Made by a program: the position numbers and the translations under genes. The notes beneath the pieces are model-generated. The model had not been told where the DNA came from and made no database searches. It worked only from the letters and a program-made list of their open reading frames with translations. A DNA stretch of 64,000 nt from Desulfobacterales bacterium (lineage in GTDB: Bacteria; Desulfobacterota; Desulfobacteria; Desulfobacterales; Desulfosalsimonadaceae). Location of the stretch: positions 62,001 to 126,000 of the forward strand of contig JAXHNP010000003.1 in assembly GCA_034520365.1 (NCBI GenBank). Reading direction: 5' to 3'. Within the stretch, counting starts at the first letter, position 1. Each line of letters opens with the position of its first letter. Shown in pieces: positions 26,361 through 34,929 of this stretch.

Positions 26361-26575
26361 TCAAACCGTTTCCGAAGTTCAGTCTTAGCATCTTGCCAAT
26401 CCTTGATTGGCTCCTGACCCGCCTCTAAACGACGGCTTGTTTCCTCAAGCTTTTGTCGGTGCCACTCAGGAGATTCTATGAAATCCACTTCTTTTGTCAA
26501 ATCCTCCCAAATGGCCTCCATCAACCGCAACTTCTCTTCCTTGGAGAGGTGTGTTATTTCAATTGTATTTGGCAT
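26357..26575 (-). CDS. Addiction-module antitoxin (PF09720/TIGR02574 type)
   Basis: A 72-residue antitoxin of the putative addiction-module component family. It has the conserved N-terminus THLSKEEKLRLMEAIWEDL and the SPEWHRQKLEETSRRLEAG segment. It lies directly before the ParE/RelE-type toxin and overlaps it by four bases. This family is regularly found with such toxins. No clear consensus promoter is seen upstream. Confidence 0.88.
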   Translation of the reverse strand: MPNTIEITHLSKEEKLRLMEAIWEDLTKEVDFIESPEWHRQKLEETSRRLEAGQEPIKDWQDAKTELRKRFE

Positions 26576-26755
26576 TAGAAAAACCCCTTAATTTTATCTA
26601 TAAATTTGCATTTATTGTAATTTTTGTCAAATGTTTCTCCAACAATAAACGGAGGCTTTTTTATGAAATGCGAGGTTGCGGAATCAGTTATTGCAGGAAT
26701 GCACGGATCATTTATTCTGAAACGTAGCATATCCGAGCCTTGAATATCGCTCAAT

Positions 26756-27106
26756 TTAGAGGAAGTTGACCTGATGCACCAGATGCTTCTGCCGGATCAA
26801 AGCCTTGACCTTTTCCTGAAGCCGGGCATCGGCGATGGCGGCTACCCGGGAAACCGGCCGGCCGGCATCATCGGTGGTATATCGATATGACCGGATGATC
26901 CCCGGCACCATGGCATAGGCGCATCCCCCGAATCCGCAGCAGGAGGAGTCAAAAATCGCATTACCCAGCAGATACAGCGCCTCTTCCCCATTGATTGGGA
27001 GCCTCCCCTCCTTGATGAACAGGTAACTCCCGCCGATGGCCGTAATCTGCTGATTGAGCTCGGGGTGGGGAAAATCCGTTGTTTTTTCAGTCAAATCAAT
27101 GGCCAC
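26756..27106 (-). CDS. Conserved hypothetical protein with a CCGFGGC motif
   Basis: A 116-residue soluble protein of unknown function. A cysteine-rich centre, SSCCGFGGCAYAMVPG, could bind a metal or cluster. The C-terminus is a basic helix (LQEKVKALIRQKHLVHQVNFL). It lies 24 bases downstream of the dehydrogenase gene on the same strand, so the two probably form an operon. I do not recognise the family. Confidence 0.6.
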   Translation of the reverse strand: MAIDLTEKTTDFPHPELNQQITAIGGSYLFIKEGRLPINGEEALYLLGNAIFDSSCCGFGGCAYAMVPGIIRSYRYTTDDAGRPVSRVAAIADARLQEKVKALIRQKHLVHQVNFL

Positions 27107-27130
27107 AGGATTTTTTCCTTATCTGCCTGT

Positions 27131-28117
27131 TTATTCAAATGCCACCAGAATTTTTCGACTCCCCGGCTGCATGGCGTGCTCAAAAGCTTTCTCAAATTCG
27201 GCAAACGGATAAACGGTATCCACCAGCGGGGCCACATTCACCCACTGGTTCGCCAGGCTTTTGACCGCAAACCCGATGTCCCCGCACCTTGAGCCGATCA
27301 GGGTGATCTCATTGACAACCATTGCCGCCAGATTCATTTTTGAGGGCTGATGGGAGGTGGTTTTGACCACAACGGTTCCTTCCGGCCCTACCAGTTGAAC
27401 GGCCTGGTTAATCGCATCCGGATTCCCGGTCGCCTCCACCACCAGCTCAAAGAATCCCTTTAACCGCTGCGCTGCTGTTTCCGGATCCATTTCCGCGGTA
27501 TTTATAATGCTGATCCCCTGCGAGGCGGCCATATTAAGCTTATCCGCATGCCGGCCGAGAACGGTCAGGTTGGAGGTATAACGATTCAGGGCAAATGCGC
27601 ACAAAAGCCCCATTTTCCCATCCCCCATAACCGCCATCTTGGTGTCATGCCGGATATGGACCTGCTGGGCGATTTCAAGCGCGGCCGCCAAAGGTTCGGC
27701 AAATACCGCATCAATGGTTTCCAGCCTTTCGGGCAGTACGCTGAGGTTGGCGACCGGCAAGGCGCAGTACTCGGCAAACCCGCCATCCTTTCCCCGGATC
27801 CCAACGACCCGGCGCGAGGGGCAATGCCGGGTGTCCCCGGTGCGGCACTTCAGGCACTGGCCGCATCCGATATTGATATCCACGGCCACGCGTTTGCCGA
27901 CCAGCTCCGGCGCCTGGGGCGCTTTTTCCACCAGGCCGACGAATTCATGCCCGGGGATACCGTGGAAATCCTGATAGCCGTTTAACAATTCAACGTCTGT
28001 GGCACAAATACCGGCCATCAAAATTTTTACCAGCGCCTCATGCTCGGAAATATCCGGCAGAGGGGCATCAATCATGGAAATCGTCTGATTGTGAAACCGA
28101 ACGGCTTTCATCGGCAT
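27131..28117 (-). CDS. Zinc-dependent MDR alcohol dehydrogenase
   Basis: A 328-residue medium-chain dehydrogenase. The catalytic zinc cysteine is in GICATDVELL, with GHEFVG following. The structural zinc site is GCGQCLKCRTGDTRHCP (C-x2-C-x2-C-x7-C). The NAD(P)-binding fold starts around KMAVMGDGKMGLL, where the usual GxGxxG reads GDGKMG. It likely oxidises a polyol or secondary alcohol; sorbitol/threonine-type dehydrogenases are closest in layout. The substrate is unknown. Confidence 0.85.
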   Translation of the reverse strand: MPMKAVRFHNQTISMIDAPLPDISEHEALVKILMAGICATDVELLNGYQDFHGIPGHEFVGLVEKAPQAPELVGKRVAVDINIGCGQCLKCRTGDTRHCPSRRVVGIRGKDGGFAEYCALPVANLSVLPERLETIDAVFAEPLAAALEIAQQVHIRHDTKMAVMGDGKMGLLCAFALNRYTSNLTVLGRHADKLNMAASQGISIINTAEMDPETAAQRLKGFFELVVEATGNPDAINQAVQLVGPEGTVVVKTTSHQPSKMNLAAMVVNEITLIGSRCGDIGFAVKSLANQWVNVAPLVDTVYPFAEFEKAFEHAMQPGSRKILVAFE

Positions 28118-28340
28118 ATCCTATCGCTGCATCCAGGTTATTGAAGCATAAAAATATAAAAGCAGCCGGCAGATGCCAACAGTTTTTTACTGTCTTTCTG
28201 ATAAAATATACAATAAATCCATACAGGCACAAACATTTCTTAAAAGCAATGCACTTTCATGCCACATAAAAAAAGGCTTATGAAAACCCGCATCACAGAA
28301 CTCTTGGATATCCGCTACCCGATTCTCTTATATTGTCCGA

Positions 28341-28892
28341 TCAGGACGGCGTCCGGTAAAAATAGATGGGGTCATTCTGACGTGCCCCCGGGGGCCGCAG
28401 CACCTTGATGGGCGTAAAGGCCGGGATGGGAAAATTAAATGAGACGATCACAGCCCCGGGTTTTGCTTCGGCCCGAATCTTTTCCGCCAGTGCGGTCATA
28501 ACATCCGGAAACAGGTAGCAGAAAATGATATCCGCCGCATCAATGGCTTCATGCCAGAAGTTTCGGTACCGGATATCAATGCCCGCCCCCAACGAATAAA
28601 TCCGCGCCTTCACATAGGCCAATGGGTTGATTTCATAGCCGATGACGGAAATGTTGAAGCGCCGGCGGGCCGCCCGAAGCGCCCGGCCGTCCCCGCAGCC
28701 CAGGTCTATCAGCACCTGGCCGGGCTTTAAGTCGAGTTCATCCAATACCGCCCGGATGCGCGCCTGCGAGGTGGAGACATAGAGCGCCCCCTGGGTGTTT
28801 TTGATGGACAGGACCACGGCCGTCACATAGGCCAGCTTGATGACAAAAAGTCCCGCGGCCAGGCCGAGAATGATAAAAATCCATTGGCTCAT
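28341..28892 (-). CDS. Membrane-anchored class I SAM methyltransferase
   Basis: A 183-residue protein. The first 28 residues form a membrane helix. The rest is a compact Rossmann methyltransferase with the SAM motif VLIDLGCGDGRALRAA and, later, ADIIFCYLFPD. The catalytic part resembles the Dot1/histone-lysine-methyltransferase-like proteins that methylate lysines in bacteria, but this is uncertain. It overlaps the end of the LarA-like gene by four bases and should be translated with it. Confidence 0.75.
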   Translation of the reverse strand: MSQWIFIILGLAAGLFVIKLAYVTAVVLSIKNTQGALYVSTSQARIRAVLDELDLKPGQVLIDLGCGDGRALRAARRRFNISVIGYEINPLAYVKARIYSLGAGIDIRYRNFWHEAIDAADIIFCYLFPDVMTALAEKIRAEAKPGAVIVSFNFPIPAFTPIKVLRPPGARQNDPIYFYRTPS

Positions 28893-30217
28893 TTAAATTC
28901 CATTTTTGGAAACGTCGCGCCCCCATCGGGAAATACCGCCACCCGGGCAGTCTTTTTAAGCTTCCGCGCGCCGCTGTCAACAACCGCCTGCGGGGTTTCG
29001 CAGTTTTGAAAGAATCCGAGATGCCGGATCTCCTCGGCTGACAGGCTCGGTACGTAGCAGAAAAGCTGATATTCCCGGATCAGGCGCATGGAGTAATAGG
29101 TGAGAAACCGCTCCTCCACGTTCAAACCTTTTTTGACCACATTTAAAAACTTCATGACATTGGATTTGCCGATCAGGCGCAGGATGGTTTTTAGCGCAAA
29201 CAGCGGCGGGGGTTTGTCCGGCAGCGGTATGTCATCCAGGCCGCGCTCGGCCCGGAGAAACGCCATCACCACCCCGCCCGGTTTCAGGGCCGGAAGCGAG
29301 TTGCCCACGCACTTCATGCTCTGCTTGAAGTTGATCTCCATGGGGTAAGAATTAACGATTGCCCCATCCACCGGTTGATCCAGCCGAATGCCCGCATTTT
29401 TGACATTAAATGCGATGCCGGCCCGATGCGCTTCAATCGGGTCACCGGCAAACGCGGCCGTGATCTCCTGTTTTTCATCCAAGAGCACATTGAGGCAGAA
29501 AATATCTGCGGCAATGAAGTTGCGGATTTCCTCCAGGTCCTGCCGAAACAGATTCTCCTCCGGGGCAAGGCCCACCCGGTTAAACAGATACGGCGGTTCG
29601 GCGATCATGCCGTGATGGTGGCCAATCGCCTCGGCCGAAGCAAGACCGGGAAAAATGTTTTTCAGGCCCCCGCCGAACCCCGCCCACAAGTGCGGCTCGA
29701 TCATGCCCACCACAATGATGATATCGCTTTCGAAAAGCTCTTTATTCAACACCACCGGCGTGCCCCGCCGGGTGTTGCCGAACTGATGGTGGGAATCGGC
29801 ATCAAAGGCGTCGTGATTGGACCAGGAAACCCGCGCCAGGTTTTCGGGCCCGATTTTTTCCGCCATCTCGGCCTCGGTCATGGCCGTATGGATGCCGGGC
29901 GCCGGCATCACATGGATGGCTGCCGGATCCGCCCCCGCCCCTGTCAGCTGGTCCAGCAGCAAATGAAAGAACCGGCGGGCCGGCGTGGGCCGGGTATTGT
30001 CATCCACCACAATCAGAATCCGCCTGCCGGCAAGGGATTTTGAGGCAATCGGGCGGGCATTGATCGGATTGGCCAGAGCGTCCGCCACCAGGTCCGCCTC
30101 GCTTTTGCCCGTCGGCCGGGCCATATCCGCACGCTCCGGCAGAGTGACCTGCCAGCCGTCCGGAAGGGAAACCCCCAAAAAATCCTTTCCCCATGGCAAA
30201 TTGATATCCATATCCAA
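28889..30217 (-). CDS. LarA-like nickel-pincer-cofactor racemase/epimerase family protein
   Basis: A 442-residue protein of the LarA (DUF2088) superfamily. LarA enzymes racemise 2-hydroxyacids with a nickel-pincer nucleotide covalently held by a lysine. The region VGMIEPHLWAGFGGGLKNIFPG carries the expected lysine and a histidine, and GHHHGM follows. DDNTRPTPA near the N-terminus matches the family. The pincer-cofactor genes larB, larC and larE are not in the window. The substrate may be lactate or another hydroxyacid. Confidence 0.82.
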   Translation of the reverse strand: MDMDINLPWGKDFLGVSLPDGWQVTLPERADMARPTGKSEADLVADALANPINARPIASKSLAGRRILIVVDDNTRPTPARRFFHLLLDQLTGAGADPAAIHVMPAPGIHTAMTEAEMAEKIGPENLARVSWSNHDAFDADSHHQFGNTRRGTPVVLNKELFESDIIIVVGMIEPHLWAGFGGGLKNIFPGLASAEAIGHHHGMIAEPPYLFNRVGLAPEENLFRQDLEEIRNFIAADIFCLNVLLDEKQEITAAFAGDPIEAHRAGIAFNVKNAGIRLDQPVDGAIVNSYPMEINFKQSMKCVGNSLPALKPGGVVMAFLRAERGLDDIPLPDKPPPLFALKTILRLIGKSNVMKFLNVVKKGLNVEERFLTYYSMRLIREYQLFCYVPSLSAEEIRHLGFFQNCETPQAVVDSGARKLKKTARVAVFPDGGATFPKMEFK

Positions 30218-30244
30218 ACCTCCGAGAGAATTTAACTAGAAAAA

Positions 30245-30934
30245 TCAGGACTTCTTCTTCCGCACCCGCCGGAACGGATTTATCCAGGTGATAAAGCCGG
30301 GCAGCTGACGGGTCTGGATCCATACCCGGCCCTTGCCGGAAAACCAGCAGACCAGGCCTTCGCCCGAGAAAAACAGGGATTTGTAGCCGCCCACGGATTT
30401 TACCCGGTAGTCCAGGCCTTCGGTAAAGGCCACGATATAGCTGGTGTCTACCACGTACTCCCCATCCACGTCCACCGGGATCATGGCGCCGAACGTGTTA
30501 AACCAGAGATCCCCGGTCCCGCTGCAGCGGATTAAAAACAAGGACTCCCCGGAAAAAAAGCCTTTGACCATCCCCTGCCACTTCGTCTCAATCGATACAC
30601 CCATGCTGCTTGCCACGAATGCGGAGTTCTGCAGAAAAATGGTGTTGCCGTTCAAATACGCATGCGCCATATCACCGGCCGGCCCGGGCGCGATCCCGAT
30701 CTCTCCGCTGCCGCCTTCTGCCGTGAATTCGTTGATAAACAGGGACTCGCCGGTCACCATCCGGCCGAAACCGCCCTTCAGCCGGGTTTTCATGGTGATA
30801 TTCGTATCCATGGTGGCCATGGCCGAGGCCTCCACTTTCAGGGTCGTACCCTTGGCCATTTTAACCGTCAAAAAACTGAAATCCGGGCGTCCGTCAATGG
30901 TATAGGGAAATTCAGAATGTTCGCTTGCCATCAT
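30245..30934 (-). CDS. AIM24/TIGR00266 family protein, copy 1
   Basis: A 229-residue beta-rich protein of the AIM24 (TIGR00266) family, built from repeated short strands. Typical segments are LKVEASAMATMD, SLFINEFTAEGG and VDGEYVVDTSYIVAFTEGLDY. The C-terminus is basic. No enzymatic residues are known for the family; the mitochondrial relative affects inner-membrane organisation. It is the last of three tandem, diverged copies on this strand. Either of two adjacent ATGs may be the start. Confidence 0.82.
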   Translation of the reverse strand: MMASEHSEFPYTIDGRPDFSFLTVKMAKGTTLKVEASAMATMDTNITMKTRLKGGFGRMVTGESLFINEFTAEGGSGEIGIAPGPAGDMAHAYLNGNTIFLQNSAFVASSMGVSIETKWQGMVKGFFSGESLFLIRCSGTGDLWFNTFGAMIPVDVDGEYVVDTSYIVAFTEGLDYRVKSVGGYKSLFFSGEGLVCWFSGKGRVWIQTRQLPGFITWINPFRRVRKKKS

Positions 30935-30995
30935 ATCCTCCAGAGAAAAATTGAATTATGGTTCCTTGACAGTCTCGTAAAAAGTCGATTTAGAA

Positions 30996-31117
30996 ATGGC
31001 AAAGCAAAATGTTCAAGATCGCGGCGCGCAAATCCCGCGGAATGCAGCGTACTTAATCGTACGTGAAATTCCGAGGGATGCAGCGCAACAAAGATATTGG
31101 ACATTTTGCGAAGCCAT
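30996..31117. repeat. 122-bp inverted-repeat element between two AIM24 genes
   Basis: The outer 25 bases (30996-31020 and 31093-31117) are inverted copies matching at 20 positions, around a core of ATGGC and GCAAAATGT. Inside, CGTAC and GTACG form a small hairpin. It touches the stop codon of AIM24 copy 2. The structure is that of a small non-autonomous element or REP-like repeat. No target duplication is evident. Confidence 0.6.
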
Positions 31118-31800
31118 CATGCTTTGCGCGGCCTTAGCATGGGCCCCAAAGCCTGGCCAAAACTGTATGGATTGTGCGACTGGCACCAGACCGTGCCCTT
31201 ACCGGAAAATTTGCAGACCAGCGCCTCGCCGCCGAGAAAGGAACCGACCCAGGATTTTCCCGCCTTGGTGATGGAAAAATCAAGCGTCTCATTAAATGCC
31301 ACAATATGGCCGGTATCCACAATATAGTCGCCATCCACCGAAACCGGATAAATCGCCCCGAATGCATTCAGTACGGCCTTGCCGCTGCCGGCCAGGTGTA
31401 TCCAGAACAGGGATTCACCGGAAAACAAAGATTTAAATCCCTCCCAGCCCAGATCAATATCCAACCCCGACTCGGCGGCCACAAACGAGCCGCCCTGGAC
31501 GATCATTTTTTCACTGGCCAACTCATAGGCCATCATATCCCCGGCAAGGGTGGGCGCCACCCAGACCTCCCCGCCGCCGGGGCCGGGCGTGAAATGATTC
31601 AGAAAAAAGGATTCCCCGGCAAACATGCGCTTGGCACCCTTTAATACCCCGCCGCTGCCCTTTTTATGGGTGGTGGTGTCAACCGACATATCATGGCTCA
31701 TGGAAATCATGGCGCCGGCCTCGGCCGTGCATGTTTCGTTGGGGGCCAGATCTATTTTGGCCGCGGCATTGCCCGGGCCGCTAAATATCTCAACCTGCAT
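31117..31800 (-). CDS. AIM24/TIGR00266 family protein, copy 2
   Basis: A 227-residue paralogue of the neighbouring genes with the same strand pattern: TCTAEAGAMISMSHDM, SFFLNHFTPGPGGGEVW, YIVDTGHIVAFNETLDF. It differs from copy 1 across most of its length, so the duplication is old. It is separated from copy 3 by 11 bases. A 122-bp inverted-repeat element lies at its 3' end. Confidence 0.85.
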   Translation of the reverse strand: MQVEIFSGPGNAAAKIDLAPNETCTAEAGAMISMSHDMSVDTTTHKKGSGGVLKGAKRMFAGESFFLNHFTPGPGGGEVWVAPTLAGDMMAYELASEKMIVQGGSFVAAESGLDIDLGWEGFKSLFSGESLFWIHLAGSGKAVLNAFGAIYPVSVDGDYIVDTGHIVAFNETLDFSITKAGKSWVGSFLGGEALVCKFSGKGTVWCQSHNPYSFGQALGPMLRPRKA

Positions 31801-31811
31801 ATGCGCTCCTT

Positions 31812-32474
31812 TTAGTAGAGTTTCGGATTCAACCAGTTCGTAAGGCCGGCAAGGCTCCGGGTCTGGATGGTAATGTTGCCGCTTCCCTCAACCCGGGTGA
31901 TCAGCCCCTCGCCGCTGAAAAAACTCGAAAACAGCCGGCCGGCAAGCTGCAGCTTCAGCTTGATGTCCGGGTCATAGGCCACCAGATGGCTGGTATCCAC
32001 TATCATCTCCCCATCCACCCGGCGGTCCAGAAGCTGGCCGTAGGCCCCGTACCAGAGTTTTCCCGTGCCCTTGACCTTAAGCCGGAACAAACCTTCGCGG
32101 GCCATCCAGGAGCCGAACCCCGCCCATTGAACGGAGAGATCAAGCTCGGGGCTGGAGCTGATATAGGCGCCGGGCTGTAAGCAGATGGCTTCCCCGTTTA
32201 AACTGACCTCCCGGATGTCGCCCGGGGTGCGCTGGGTGAGCGTCACCCGGCGGGGTTGATCGGTGTTATTGATAAATTCATTGATGAAAAACGACTCTTT
32301 GCCAAAGAGCTTTTTCCCAAGGGCCGAAAAAAAATTGCCGTTTATTCGGGGCTTCATGTCCATATCCGCGGCCATGCTGCTCATGGCGTCGGACTCGGCC
32401 AGGATGGATTCCCCGGGGTCCAAATCCACATGGAGGTAGGCAAATGACGGGGCGCCATTTAGAGTCACATTCAT
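31812..32474 (-). CDS. AIM24/TIGR00266 family protein, copy 3
   Basis: A 220-residue AIM24-type protein and the first of the three copies in transcription order. Characteristic segments are ILAESDAMSSMAADMDM, SFFINEFINNTDQPRRV and MIVDTSHLVAYDPDIKL. It follows the M48 protease gene by 33 bases, so the protease and the three copies probably share a transcript. Confidence 0.83.
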   Translation of the reverse strand: MNVTLNGAPSFAYLHVDLDPGESILAESDAMSSMAADMDMKPRINGNFFSALGKKLFGKESFFINEFINNTDQPRRVTLTQRTPGDIREVSLNGEAICLQPGAYISSSPELDLSVQWAGFGSWMAREGLFRLKVKGTGKLWYGAYGQLLDRRVDGEMIVDTSHLVAYDPDIKLKLQLAGRLFSSFFSGEGLITRVEGSGNITIQTRSLAGLTNWLNPKLY

Positions 32475-32507
32475 AAGCGTTCTTTCCTTTCTTTCAGCAC
32501 GGTTTGG

Positions 32508-33674
32508 TTAAGGTAAAAGCTCTGCTGCTGAGCCGCCGTTATCCGGCAGGCACTGCTTGAGCTGGTCAACATCTATCTCAAACCGCCTGAAATGCGTTTT
32601 TCCTGAAAGTTCGGCTGCTTTTTGCTTCAGGCGGGCGATCCGCTCATCCGTTGTCGGATGGGTGCTTAAAAATTCAAGGCGCTTCTTTAGCCCGACCGGC
32701 AGATCCCGGTCGGGCTGCCGGGCGTTTAATTTTTCAAAAAACGTGATCATGCCGCGGGGATCGATATCGGCTGCCATCAGATACTGCCAACCGGTATCAT
32801 CCGCCTCCCGCTCATAGTCCCGGGAGTATTTAAGGTTAATCAGCCATTCGCTGTTTTCCACAATCACCGCCAAAAGCCCGGAGACATCGCCGAAAAATGC
32901 CTGAACCAGAATAAATACGCCGGCAGATCCGATTAACTGGCGCATGCTGTGCTGCTGGGTCACATGGGCGGCCTCATGGGCAAGCACGCCCAGAAGTTCC
33001 TCAATGGAATCCGCTGAGTGAATCAAACCGGTGTAGAGCACGATATCACCGCCCGGCAGGGCAAACGCGTTAATAGAGGGGTTTTTCACCACATGGAGCG
33101 CAAATCCGTATCCGGCATCCGGAATATTTTGGGAAAGCGGGGCAAAAAACGATTCAAGCAGGTCAAGGGGCTTTTCATCTTCGATAAACGGCTGCTGCTT
33201 TTTAAACTGGGCAATCATCATATCGCCCAGATTCTCTTCCCATTCGGCCGGTACCCGGGCGGCCACAGCCCGGGTGAGCGGGACTTTGAGTTTAAAAACC
33301 CCATAAGCGGAAGCCAAAATGGCGATAAAAACCATCATAGCAGCGGCGGCGGAGCAAAGCCTAAAACGGCGCCGCTCCCGGCGAATCTGCTGAACCCCCG
33401 GCAGATGGGCCAGTTGAAAATCCGTTAGAATAGACCGATCCGGCGTATACACCGTCCATCCGGGAACCTCCGGATGGTTGAAAAAAATCAAGCGCTTGCC
33501 CGCCCCGCCCGGCTTGACGGTTATACCGGAAAGCGGCAGGCGAATCGAGGCGGCCTGGCTTTCAAACAGCAAATAGCCGCCGGCCGCGCTTAGCGTGCCC
33601 GACGCCCGGCCGCCCGGCAGCTCCTCATTAAACGCGCCGGCGGCGTAACGCCCGTGCTGGCTGGATGGATGCAT
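32508..33674 (-). CDS. M48-family zinc metalloprotease, membrane-anchored
   Basis: A 388-residue protein. Residues 1-100 form a beta-rich, PH-like domain; a membrane helix follows (about 110-130), then the peptidase. The zinc site is HEAAH in LGVLAHEAAHVTQQHS, and the third ligand is the glutamate in YEREADDTG. M48 proteases act in envelope or outer-membrane quality control. The cysteine and signal needed for a lipoprotein are absent. Its position ahead of three AIM24 genes suggests a shared membrane function. Confidence 0.88.
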   Translation of the reverse strand: MHPSSQHGRYAAGAFNEELPGGRASGTLSAAGGYLLFESQAASIRLPLSGITVKPGGAGKRLIFFNHPEVPGWTVYTPDRSILTDFQLAHLPGVQQIRRERRRFRLCSAAAAMMVFIAILASAYGVFKLKVPLTRAVAARVPAEWEENLGDMMIAQFKKQQPFIEDEKPLDLLESFFAPLSQNIPDAGYGFALHVVKNPSINAFALPGGDIVLYTGLIHSADSIEELLGVLAHEAAHVTQQHSMRQLIGSAGVFILVQAFFGDVSGLLAVIVENSEWLINLKYSRDYEREADDTGWQYLMAADIDPRGMITFFEKLNARQPDRDLPVGLKKRLEFLSTHPTTDERIARLKQKAAELSGKTHFRRFEIDVDQLKQCLPDNGGSAAELLP

Positions 33675-33687
33675 AAGCAGTTCCTGC

Positions 33688-34557
33688 CTACCCGGCCTTT
33701 AAAAGGATCAGCGCGGTGCCCAGAAACATTAAGAAAGCCCCCGCAAATCGAATAACGATATTATCCTCGCGAAAAACCATTCCCCCGTAAATGACCCCGA
33801 ACAGGATGCTCAGGCGCTTGACGGAGATCATATACGCCGCTTTGGCAAGGGAGATGGCATATCCGTGAAATAATATGTGAAAATAAAGCAAAATACCGGC
33901 GATTGCCCCTTTTACCGGCATACGGAGAATCTTTTTCACGGAAACCACCCGAATGCCGGTAAACAGTATGATCAACACCAGACTCAGCGCGCTAAAAAAA
34001 CTCATCTGGAAAAACATCACCGATGAATGAAGAATCGCCAGTTTGCCGATGACGGCTGAAAAACTGAAGATAAAGGCGACCAGCAGCATAATCCGGGAGC
34101 CGGCTTCCCGGCCCATGGCGCGGAACGGGTCCCATACGGAGCGCTGACCGCTCTGGATATTTAACACGTAGCTGCCGATACACACCGCGGCAATCCCTAA
34201 AATTCCCCAATGATCCGGCATCTCGCCCAGAAAGAGGTAGCCTGTGGCGATCATGAAAACCGGCGTAAAGGCGAGGTATGGCAGGGTCAAGGACAAGGGT
34301 GACTCCTTGATGGCTTTCATGTAAAGCACAAACGGAACGGCATTTAACGGGATGCTGGCCCAAAAACTGAGCCAGAAAACCCGATCCAGATCCGGGATCG
34401 GCACGAACACCAGAGTTACGGAGGTCAGCGGCAGCGCATAGGCCAGCGGATAGACAAACATTTCATAGGCGGTGAGATGGGAGAACCACTTCTTTACCCA
34501 GGCGTCCTGGGATGCCGCCGCCAAGGCCGTCAAGAGGGCAAAAATAAACCAGGTCAT
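33688..34557 (-). CDS. EamA-type (DMT) transporter
   Basis: A 289-residue inner-membrane protein with about ten hydrophobic helices in two repeated halves, each ending in the EamA pattern (ESPLSLTLPYLAFTPVFMIATGYLFLGE and VKRLSILFGVIYGGMVFRED). The substrate is unknown. Its ATG overlaps the stop of the short GGDEF remnant upstream. Confidence 0.82.
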   Translation of the reverse strand: MTWFIFALLTALAAASQDAWVKKWFSHLTAYEMFVYPLAYALPLTSVTLVFVPIPDLDRVFWLSFWASIPLNAVPFVLYMKAIKESPLSLTLPYLAFTPVFMIATGYLFLGEMPDHWGILGIAAVCIGSYVLNIQSGQRSVWDPFRAMGREAGSRIMLLVAFIFSFSAVIGKLAILHSSVMFFQMSFFSALSLVLIILFTGIRVVSVKKILRMPVKGAIAGILLYFHILFHGYAISLAKAAYMISVKRLSILFGVIYGGMVFREDNIVIRFAGAFLMFLGTALILLKAG

Positions 34558-34712
34558 TGGGCTGTTTCCGGAGAAATCCTGGCGGCATCGGCATAGGCAA
34601 AGACCTGATCCGGCCGGCGCTTGGCATCATACATGGCCATGTCCGCCTTTTGGATATGATCCGCCGGCCGGCTCCAAAAGCCTTTATCGGAAGTTTTTAA
34701 TATATCAGCCAT
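34554..34712 (-). pseudogene. Remnant of a GGDEF (diguanylate cyclase) C-terminus
   Basis: A 52-codon frame starting with ATG at 34712 reads ...HIQKADMAMYDAKRRPDQVFAYADAA..., which is the end of a GGDEF domain (usual form ADxALYxAKxxGRNxV). The rest of the domain is missing upstream, where there is only AT-rich sequence. Its TGA overlaps the ATG of the EamA gene. It is most likely a decayed diguanylate cyclase rather than a functional peptide. Confidence 0.6.
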
Positions 34713-34826
34713 GATACGCTTTTATTGTCCATAACTTTAGATCTAAACGATCGGTTAGAATCTATTTTCTAATCGAATTTGAAACACTTATCTATCAAAA
34801 TTTTGGCGGACAAGAAATAAAAAAAA

Positions 34827-34854
34827 TTGACAAATCCCTAATTTATTTTATTAT
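34827..34854 (+). promoter_or_regulatory. Candidate sigma-70 promoter for the PilZ gene
   Basis: TTGACA (34827-34832) and TATTAT (34849-34854) with a 16-base spacer lie 75 bases before the PilZ start codon. A CCTAAATT repeat unit (34872-34895) falls between this promoter and the gene, in the likely 5' leader. Confidence 0.5.
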
Positions 34855-34871
34855 ATGATTATAAATGACCA

Positions 34872-34895
34872 AAAATTTGGAATGCTCAATTTAGG
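34872..34895 (-). repeat. CCTAAATT-family repeat unit
   Basis: Read in reverse, these 24 bases match 18010-18033 at 21 positions and start with the same 12 bases as the arms of the hairpin at 133-183. It lies in the presumed leader of the PilZ gene. Confidence 0.5.
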
Positions 34896-34929
34896 TTAAT
34901 CCCAAAAAACCCTGACAAGGTCCCCGCTG

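Noticed and set aside
26576-26755. Consensus promoter for the ParE-type antitoxin
   Set aside because: A TTGACA occurs on the minus strand near 26631 but no -10 box lies at an acceptable distance.
29375-30043. Plus-strand 222-codon open frame inside the LarA-like gene
   Set aside because: Low-complexity His/Pro/Arg-rich translation typical of the antisense of a GC-rich gene.
30961-31116. A small RNA gene between AIM24 copies
   Set aside because: The secondary structure is explained by the inverted-repeat element; no promoter or terminator was seen.
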